From Sordaria brevicollis (Eukaryota; Ascomycota; Sordariomycetes; Sordariales; Sordariaceae), in contig JAUTDP010000009.1 in assembly GCA_033439795.1 (NCBI GenBank), forward strand, positions 2,604,001 through 2,668,000: 64,000 nt of DNA, given 5' to 3'. Under the pieces are notes generated by a model. It was given only the letters and a program-made list of their open reading frames with translations, made no database searches and was not told the DNA's origin. Positions 56,367 to 64,000 of this stretch are shown one piece after another (the stretch's first letter is position 1; every line of letters starts with the position of its first letter). The position numbers and the translations under genes were made by a program.

Positions 56367-57709
56367 CTAAACAGGCACCGGTCCACGACGACGCGCATAG
56401 TCAATCTCACTGACCAAACCCTCGCTCCTCTTCTTAAACTCCCGCACCTCACCCTCACTCAAAACACGACCAAACTCCTTCCCATCACTAGTTCCCAACA
56501 TCTTGACACTCGCCGTACCCCCATTAACCGGTCCATCAAACCAAACCGCCACCTTAATCGGCGCATTCCGGTCAGTCGGTCTCGGAAACCAATTGGGATC
56601 TCCAGCCGGGACATCCAAATGAAAAGTCGTCTCCGCGCGCTCATACCCCTCATGCAAGATCTCGAAAATGTCAAACTCCCCACACCCGCTAGTCCAGCAC
56701 GAGCAACCACCGTACTGCTGCGTATACGGCACGCGCGCATTCTCAAGCCAGATCGCAGGCTTGTCGCCGCCCGTGTGGGGCATGCTGAATTCGAGGAGGA
56801 CCATAAAGGTACCGCCTGGAAAGCCCTTTTTGGCCACGGCGTTGGGACGGACGTAGCCGCAGCTGCCGCTGCCGCTGTCGCAGTCTTGGTCGGTGTAGAC
56901 TAAAAACTCGTTGGTGATGACTTCGTTGGCGAGAACCTGCGGGGAAGAAGAACCGCCCGAGGCGGTGGGGTTGATGTATGACAGGGAGGCGCCGAAGAAG
57001 TCACCTACGACGCCGGAACCTTCGCCGCCGCGGTTGCCGAGGAAGGTGAGGCCTGAGGTGGATTGGCTGGCGGCGTGGTAGTGGTGGTTACGCGTGTAAG
57101 AGGAGCCAGTGGGGTGGTAGATTGCGAGTTGTTTGAGATGGATCGGTCCGCGGAAGATGAGTGTGACCTGTTTACGGACGCTTGTCAGTCATGTTTGCTG
57201 GGTGTGGGAATGGGTGGAAAGAGGAGGCTTACCGGTTCGTTGAAAGGCGCCATCTCGCCAGCGAAAGTCCTGTTGACGGCGGCGAAGCGGCACTCGCCTG
57301 TTTCCTCGTTCATGTACTCAACCTCTTGGTACTCGCCAGTGTGGGCGACGTTGGTGTAAATCACCTGGTCGATCTTTTGGCAGTAATAGTCGCCGTCTTC
57401 GTAGGTGAGGTGACCTTCGCACAGCTCACCGGAGTCGACGAAGTTCAAGGGGTTGATCGTGTGAGGATCGGCGTACGGAGCCTGGGGTTGGTAGGAACGG
57501 CGGGTGATATTGGGGGGGAGATCGTTGGGAGAGCCGCCGTTTCCGATGGCACCGCCGACCGAGATATTGAGGCCGGTAGCGGGAGCGTTGATGGGAGCAA
57601 TGCCGCCACCGATGGAAACGTCCAAGGGGAAATCGTCGCGCTTGATGGCAAGGCCGCTAACGATGCCGGTCAAGGCCGTGAAGACCAGGGAGAAGATAGT
57701 GGCCTTCAT
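56367..57709 (-). CDS. TOS1-family cell wall protein, copy A
   Basis: Minus-strand exons 57709-57233 and 57167-56367 encode 425 residues; the intron lies after FNEP, the same place as in copy B. A signal peptide MKATIFSLVFTALTGIVSGLA starts the protein. The Cys-rich N-domain (ELCEGHLTYEDGDYYCQKIDQVIY, MNEETGECRF) and C-domain (VTLIFRGPIHLKQLAIY, DCDSGSGSCGYVRPNAV) match fungal Tos1/YJL171C (PF10290 and PF10287). The C-domain contains CGEFDIFEIL, which resembles the ExDxxE catalytic pattern of GH16 glucanases. Yeast Tos1 is wall-bound, with no firmly known activity. The short upstream TATTTATA reads correctly for this strand. A role in wall glucan metabolism is inference. Confidence 0.85.
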
Positions 57710-59384
57710 GATTCTTGTCTTCGAAGATGGATTAGCTTGAAGTTCTCCTTGTAGGCTTTCGAGACTCAGGGCTTACATGCGAGTGCTTTGTTTTGCAATT
57801 TCTTAGTAGGTCGTGAGTGTTCTTCTTGTTCGGTGGTGATCGGTGGTTTCGAAAATTGTTTCTGGTAGGAGCGGAAGGGTAGGTATCTATAAATATTGCT
57901 CTGGGGACGAGAAATTTGGCAATTCGTGGTTGATATACCATTCACTTTCCATCACAAGTCACTCGATGGGCTGGAAGGTTTCGAGGGGCCCGCTGCCACT
58001 TTGTCAAAGTGAAGTGTCGAAACCATCGTCAGACTGGTTGTCGGCCCCACAACGGCGTTTCTGTTGACAGTGAAGGGGGGTTTCTAGCGTACATTGACCG
58101 GCCGGCAGGCGGGCAAGGCCTCAGCGGGGGCAGTCACTGGGCTTTCGCCTTCGTGGCCTGTGTCTGCCAAGCATCGTGACTCTTGGCCGCTGAAGGTTTT
58201 GGTGTTTTGAGCTGGTTTCTCGCGTTTGGATGTCGGAGCCAAGCGATTGAGAGACGACGAGCCGAGCAGACGGAGTAGCTAGAAAGGATTAAAGAGGAAT
58301 TTCAATCTGTATGAAGATCACCGGAGTAAACAGTGGTTGTATCTCATCATTCCTGAGGTTGTCACAAGTGACTCCATCGCAGTGATTGCTGTGGTGACTG
58401 GGAAAAACATTATGCCAAGCCAGAAAAGGGGTAGTCACTCTAACCAGCAGAAGGGTGTTGCTTGACGAGGAATCTCTGTGACAGGAGGTATGACATTGCA
58501 GACTAATGGAACCTGTACGTTTAAGCTCATTATCTTATCAGGAGAACATCCATCTGGATTGGTTTCCTCAGAGTTGCAATATCGAGGAGTGTTTTGCTCT
58601 CGCTGTTAGATGACAGCCATGTTTACATGGTACCGCAAACAAACTCGCCTACCAAACTCTTGGATGAGTAGAGTGACTGCAATCCCAGAGTGACGAACAT
58701 GAAAGAATCCGTGCGAAGTTGTCATAGCCTTCTGTAATGCAGAACCTGCGTATAATTACCTCTCGTCCCGTTGGTCTCGCCCGTTGGACACCTCTCAGTG
58801 GAGAGAAGGGCAGTGGATAAGATGGGGCTGCAAACTAGAGTGGTAGAGGGAGGAGAACAGTGAAGGATACGTCCCACGGTCCGTGTACATGCCGTCTCGA
58901 GCTGTCGAGCCCTAATCCGTTCGCATATCACCCGGCATCTTCTTTGAGCTTCTCCTGAGACGTTCCATAGCATAGTGAAGGGACCGCAAAACTTCAGACG
59001 GGCCCTTCGAACGTTTCTCCCGTCTTCTCTCTCCACCTCTGCCGCGTGGGAAAGGGGAGTGAGCGACCCAGAAACCTTCTCAAGTGGAGACTTCCCGCCT
59101 TATATATCAGACGACGAGACCTTCACCTAGACGACCGCCCCATTGCCTCCTTCACTCATCACTGTCCCGTCTTGGCTGTCTTCGTGAATGGTAAAACCCA
59201 TGAGCTCCACCACGAATTCATCGACGGTGAATGGGGGTTGGAATCCTTCCTGGAATTCCATAAAAGGACCCCTTCCTGCCCCTCCAGAATTAATTTTTTT
59301 CCTTTCTTCCACACCATCGAGAGCGCTCACGCCAGTCAAGCCCTGAAAGCCTTATCGACAACGAGCACCCTTGAGCTTATCATC
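57710..59384. other. divergent region between TOS1 copies A and B
   Basis: 1.7 kb separating two divergently transcribed TOS1-family genes, probably both promoters. TATA-like sequences lie about 180 bp before copy A and about 280 bp before copy B. No other gene seen. Confidence 0.55.
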
Positions 59385-60732
59385 ATGATGCTTAACGCCC
59401 TCTCCAAGGCCATTGCGGCCGCCGTCGCCTGTGGCGCCATTTCCGTTGTCAACGGCGTGGCCGTCACTCGCGGCAACGACTCTTCTGTGGCTTATTACTC
59501 CGGCGGATTTCCGACTCCCGTCATTCGCCCCTCCTTCGATCCTTACTCCGACGATCCGGCTTATAACCCGCACTTGAACTCCCCCGATGTTGATTCGGAT
59601 GAGCTCTGTAAGCGCGGCAAGACCCACGAGGATCTCGACGCGAACGGTAATGGAAATTGGTACTGTCAGAAGATTGACCAAGTCATCTACAAGAAGGTTA
59701 CCAGTCATGGCCCGTACGACGAGGTTGTCGGCATGGATGACAAGACTGGTCGCTGCGACTTCAAGCCTCGTGAGGTCCAGGGCGAGCTGGGCCCCTTCAA
59801 TGAGCCTGTCAGTGCAATTCCCTTCTCAGTGTTGCTGACTTTCGCATGCTAACTGAAAATTTTAGATGTCTCTTGTGTTCCGTGGCCCGCTTCGTTTGAA
59901 GCAATTCTCAATCTATCTCCCCAACGGTGATGGCTCGTTCCGTCGTACTGGCGAGTATCACGCTGCGTCCCAGACTCGCAAGGGCATCATGTTCCTGGGA
60001 AACTATGGTGGTCAGGGTTCCGGCACCAATGGGTAAGTTCCTTGTCCTTTCTGGAACCATGTAAAGTACCGAACACTGACATTCTCTCCTAGCTTCTTCG
60101 GTGCCTCGTTGTCGTACGTTCGTCCCGACGGTTTGGGTGGCGCTTCTGGCCCTTCCATCATCCACGACGCCCAGCTCGTTTCCCACTCGGAGTTCATCGT
60201 CACTACCGATCAGCCCTGTGACGACTCTTGCGGCTACCGTCGCCCCGGCGCGGTCACCTACAAAGGTTTCGGCGGTTCGGCCCGTGTCTTCATGTTTGAG
60301 TTCGCGATGCCCGACGAGCCCGAGCGCAACCAGGATCCAGACAAGAATGGCAACAAGCCTGCCATCTGGATGCTGAACTCCCGTATCCCCAATACGGCTC
60401 AGTACAACAAGTGCAACTGCTGGGCCACCGGCTGCGGTGAATTCGACATTTTCGAGATTCTTGCTCCTGGCCAGACCAAGGCCCTCAGCACCTTCCATCT
60501 TGGCACTGACCAGTCCGGCGGTGACGCCAACTGGTTCCCTCGCCCCGTCAACGCCCCCATCAAACTTGCTGTCGTACTCGATACTAGCGGCCAGGGTACT
60601 GCCATCATCAAGAACTTGGGCACTAGCAACGGTGCCCGCTTCGGTGGCTCGTTGTCGGCCTCTGAGGTCGCGGGTCTGAAGGCTCGCAGTGGCCTGGTGT
60701 CTGACTTCACTTTCAAGAACCACGAGGTTTAG
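59385..60732 (+). CDS. TOS1-family cell wall protein, copy B
   Basis: Exons 59385-59807, 59866-60032 and 60093-60732 encode 409 residues, with GT..AG ends and branch sites (GCTAAC, ACTGAC). The start MMLNALSKAIAAAVACGAISVVNG is a signal peptide; a second ATG at 59388 is equally possible. The N-domain has ELCKRGKTHEDLDANGNGNW and IDQVIYKK. The C-domain includes DQPCDDSCGYRRPGAV, NKPAIWMLNSRIPNTAQY and CGEFDIFEIL, the same ExDxxE-like motif as copy A. Intron 1 follows FNEP as in copy A, so the two share ancestry; intron 2 is extra. Secreted wall protein by family; substrate unknown. Confidence 0.85.
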
Positions 60733-61059
60733 GTAAATATGAGTTGACAAGGGTAAAAAGATCCGGTGGGCGCAGGACTGGATCTTCTGAATTTGGGAAG
60801 AGTGTCCTGTGAGGGGCACTGATAGATATGAGTCGCGGTGTTGGGAGTTTTCGTCATTGTTTCTGCTCGGGATACCCTTTTCGCCTTCATGATAGACTCG
60901 GTATTACTTTCCTATAAAATCACTATGATACATTAGCTTGCTTACTTCGTCTTCTTGAAACACTTACATGCCTACCGACTTGTAAATGATGTCTGCTGTG
61001 AACATATCGCCATACTTATATATCCCAACGATCAAAACCTACATCCCCAATCTCCACCA

Positions 61060-61871
61060 ACTCTTCACCGGCGCCGCCGAGTTTATCGCTACCACCGACC
61101 AGATGTGCGATGATTCTTGCGGCTATCGTCGTCCCGGAGCCATCACCTACAGTAAGTGGCATCGTCACCTCCTTTCTCGCTTCGAACATTCATGAAGTCC
61201 AGTTGCTAACCACTCCCGTCCACAAAGGGTTTCCCCGGATCCGCTCGCGTGTTCTCGTTCGAGTTCTCCATGCCGGATGAGCCCCAGCATAACAAAGACG
61301 GCACGAACGGAAACAAGCCTGTGTTGTGGTGGGGCCATGGCCTCACCTCCATTCACCAGCATCGCCATTCACTGGCATGCCCTGTTTTGTGGGCCTTGCC
61401 CGCACCACCATGTATTTTTAGCCCTCAACGGGATTTGTTCTTTCGTTCTTAGTTCTAGCAACAACAACGCACTTTTGTTCCCTCTAGTCCAAGAGCCTGC
61501 CATCTGGCTCCTGAACTCGCGCATCCCTAACACGGCCCAATATTACAAGTGTAACTGCTGGAACTTTGAATGCGGCGAGCTGGATCTCTTCAAGATCCTT
61601 TATCCTGGCCAGGTCAAGGCCCTATCGGCCTTCCATCTGGGCGGCGAAGGCAAGTCGGCTGGCGATGCCAACTGGCTCCAGCGCCCTACTGGTGGCCCGA
61701 TCAAGTTGGCTGTCGCTCGTGATGGACGCTACCAGTGGCGGTACTGTGTCCATCAAGAACATGGGCGCCAGCGATGGTGCTCGTTTCGGCGGCTCTCTTT
61801 CCGCCAGCCAGGTCGAGGGTCTGAAGGCCAAGTCTGGCTTGGTCTCCGAGTATGTGTATCCCAACCATTAG
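61060..61871 (+). pseudogene. decayed TOS1-family copy C (C-domain only, frameshifted)
   Basis: The N-terminal domain and signal peptide are missing. The homology opens with EFIATTDQMCDDSCGYRRPGAI and continues SARVFSFEFSMPDEPQHNKDG. A GT..AG segment after TY (from 61154) does not restore the frame. A 175 bp insert with GT..AG ends (61321-61495) splits NKP from PAIWLLN. A one-base shift near 61715-61725 moves the reading from KLAVARDG to MDATSGGTVSIKNMG, after which it ends at YPNH-stop. The putative catalytic motif reads CGELDLFKIL, so the last Glu is Lys. These lesions together make a functional product unlikely. It lies only 330 bp after copy B, in the same orientation. Confidence 0.75.
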
Positions 61872-63639
61872 GGGGACACTGAGGGACATGGCGGGAAATG
61901 GCAGGGGGGTATGTCAAGGAATTCAAGGGAAGGAAGAAGGGTGTAACAATAGTTATCATAAACGTTCGAGAGGGTTTTGAGATAGCCGGCGTAGGAAGAA
62001 TATTCAAATGGCACTTCCCTTGAAATACACGATTTGTTTAGATGCATGTGATGGTATCATTTGTTGCTTTGACTCGCACATAACCCGCATCGTGCAATTC
62101 TCTTTCTTCAACATTTCTCTCGGGTGAGAACTGCATGCATGGATGTTGACATGCGTCTGCCGAGCTCTCGCAGCGGCCGACACTTCTTCCCTTTTTTGCT
62201 TCCTAATCACAACACTCCAACTTGCACATTTCCAAAGCAAGAGTTTCTTGCTTTCATTTCTTTCCTTAACGCATTCCCATATCGTCAGTTCTCTGTCATC
62301 AGGAACATGCATAGCGGAAGGTACTCTCTTGACCAGACCTTCTTCCTGTGCAGACGAAGTACTGAGGTGCCATCCTTCATACCTAACTTCTGCAACAGCA
62401 ACATTCGCATCTCTGCTATGAACGAGGAAGTTTTCTATGTCAAAATTAGATTCGAACCCTCAATTCTGACTGCGGCTCCCTCTTAATAACGTCCAAGACT
62501 CTTTTATCGAGCATGTGGTAGTACACCGTAGGCGTCAGCTATGAAGCTATTTTCTTCCCCCTCACCACATTACGAGCCATGCCCTTGGACACTTGCATAT
62601 CATAAATCGTTCTGGACTTATTGAGTTCCCTCGCTAAACTGGACCCTCGAGTTTGTTGAATCTCATTGTCTTTGACAATGCTGGCTGTGCGAGCGTCCAT
62701 CTCTGGACTCTTCACAATGACCTATTGCTTGGCCATGATCGTCCAAGCTTGTACGTATAGGTCACTTTCACGAGGCCGTTGTCAATCATTACTGTCCGCG
62801 CGTAAAACTAGACTTTTGCCCAAGTCTTGCGTGTGTTGACCGAAGGCTCACGCTGCTGTCATGGGTCTATTAAGGCTACAATCACGGAGACCATAAAGCA
62901 GCAGATAAGCCGTTCCAGTCAGATAATCATTCCATTCCAACGACCCGGGAAGTTCGTTCTACCCTAGCTGGGCTTTACCACAGATAGTCCTCACTCGCTG
63001 GCTACAGCAATGGGATTTTCCGTGGCAGCAAACATGAGGATCCATGCTGAAGCTTCCCCGGCTTCCGCTGGCATTCTTGGCCAGTGAATGGAGCCCATTA
63101 AATTTCCCGTGCCGGTGAGCAAGCCGAGCGGCAGCTCCGCCTGGACGCGCTTCGAATTTTTTCTACTTCATCCATTCACTCGATGCCGTTCTGCTTCTGG
63201 GGGACGGGATCCTGGCGCCTCCTTCACGTTCGCACCCAAGAGCCGCTTCACCACCACTCCCGTTTGATCCAGAACACTCGACGACAGCTTGGCTTGAAGG
63301 TTGCGGGACGAGATCCTGAACCTTCGACTAGCATGCCCAAGTCACTTGCGTTTCCCGCCCCACAGCGGTCCCAAAACACCTTGAGAAAGTGAATTGTAAG
63401 CCGCTAGCGCGGTTGAAGATACCTTCACTTGTCCTCTTAGCGGCTGGCGATGGGTGTGTGAATGCGTCGACGGATTCCCGGTGGAGCTCTGGGAATTTCC
63501 CAGGAGTAGTATAAAACAACCCCCTTCCTACCAGCAAATTCTTCCTTTTCGAATCCTCGTCAGCATCCGGGAAATAGCTTTCCACTCAACCTCAGCGAAA
63601 CGAAAAGCGAACTTCTGGGTATCAAGCAACTCCTACACG
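61872..63639. other. intergenic stretch before TOS1 copy D
   Basis: 3' flank of the decayed copy and promoter of copy D. A TATAAAA box lies at 63510-63516, about 125 bp before the copy D ATG. No other gene recognised. Confidence 0.55.
63510..63516 (+). promoter_or_regulatory. TATA box of TOS1 copy D
   Basis: TATAAAA in a CCC-flanked context about 125 bp before the start codon, spacing that fits a core promoter with a leader of about 100 bases. Confidence 0.5.
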
Positions 63640-64000
63640 ATGATTTTCAACCTGAAGAAAGTCATCTTGGCCTCGGTCGCCATCGTTGGCGCCGCCAACG
63701 CCGCCGCGATTGCTACCGCCGGCTTCAACACCACCGTCTCTGGTCTTGTTGCCCGCGCCCACGCCGGCCCCGATGCCGCTTCGAACAACCCTCATACGGT
63801 GTCTCCTGATGCCGATCCGTTCCGCACGCAGACTGACAGCGGCGACCTTTGCAAGGGAGGTAGTACCGACGAGAACGGTACCCATTTCTGTGTCCAGGTC
63901 GACCAAGTTCTCTACACCAAGGTCTCGGGCAGGGGCAGTGGCACCTACGAGGCCATTTCCTTCATGGACAACGATTCTGGTCGCTGTGACAAGACCACTC
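63640..64000 (+). CDS. TOS1-family cell wall protein, copy D (cut by window end)
   Basis: ATG at 63640; the frame is open to the window end, so 120 residues are visible. The signal peptide is MIFNLKKVILASVAIVGAAN, followed by an Ala/Asn-rich pro-like segment. The N-domain then shows DSGDLCKGGSTDENGTHFC, VDQVLYTKV and MDNDSGRCD, aligning with LC..(Y/W)YCQKIDQVIY and TGRC of copies A and B. Conserved Cys positions are kept, so this copy looks intact as far as it can be read. The C-domain is beyond the window. Confidence 0.8.
   Translation, partial: MIFNLKKVILASVAIVGAANAAAIATAGFNTTVSGLVARAHAGPDAASNNPHTVSPDADPFRTQTDSGDLCKGGSTDENGTHFCVQVDQVLYTKVSGRGSGTYEAISFMDNDSGRCDKTT

Noticed and set aside
62440..62490. 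TTCGAACCC resembling a tRNA T-loop
   Set aside because: On the minus strand the flanking bases do not form a T-stem, and no acceptor or anticodon arm can be drawn.
1..64000. Dispersed 5S rRNA, snRNA or CRISPR array
   Set aside because: I looked for the conserved 5S internal control region, U2/U6 signatures and regularly spaced repeats and saw none.

Overview
The window looks like nuclear DNA of a filamentous ascomycete, most probably Neurospora crassa or a close relative. Genes have few, short introns with GT..AG ends and CTRAC-type branch points. Two tRNA genes are dispersed among protein genes. An 8.66 kb retroelement has been exhaustively converted to A+T by C-to-T changes typical of repeat-induced point mutation (RIP). 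I recognise two genes from protein signatures: a PPZ-type phosphatase (pzl-1) and the PRC2 H3K27 methyltransferase (set-7). I could not run any search, so family names rest on motifs I can read.

Layout. 1-3.3 kb: 3' part of an MSB1-family morphogenesis protein. 4.7-6.4 kb: unknown multi-pass membrane protein. 7.3 kb: tRNA-Arg(ACG). 7.6-8.3 kb: small Sm/LSM-like protein. 9.9-11.6 kb (minus): PPZ phosphatase. 11.6-19.4 kb: a 7.8 kb stretch with no gene I can support. 19.4-20.5 kb: SUR7/PalI membrane protein. 21.7-25.4 kb: WDR6/Trm734-like WD protein. 26.4-29.5 kb: two probable mitochondrial proteins (a Gly-rich putative mitoribosomal protein and a ribosome-recycling-factor-domain protein) with an intron-containing tRNA-Val between them. 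30.2-31.5 kb (minus): Pil1/Lsp1 eisosome protein. 32.06-40.72 kb: RIP-mutated Ty3/Gypsy LTR retrotransposon with 136 bp LTRs and a 6 bp target duplication. 42.1-48.6 kb: EZH2-like SET-7 with a very long low-complexity tail. 50.2-54.0 kb (minus): Rad2/XPG nuclease. 54.8-55.5 kb: Naa38-like LSM protein. 56.4-64.0 kb: a cluster of four TOS1-family cell-wall genes (one minus, two plus, and one decayed copy), the last cut by the window end.

Themes. The SUR7 protein and the Pil1/Lsp1 protein both belong to the plasma-membrane eisosome/MCC system. The WDR6-like protein and the two tRNAs touch tRNA biology, and the two mitochondrial genes touch organelle translation. The gene for facultative heterochromatin (set-7) starts 1.4 kb from a block of sequence that should be constitutive heterochromatin. 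The TOS1 cluster looks like a local gene-family expansion, with one copy now broken.
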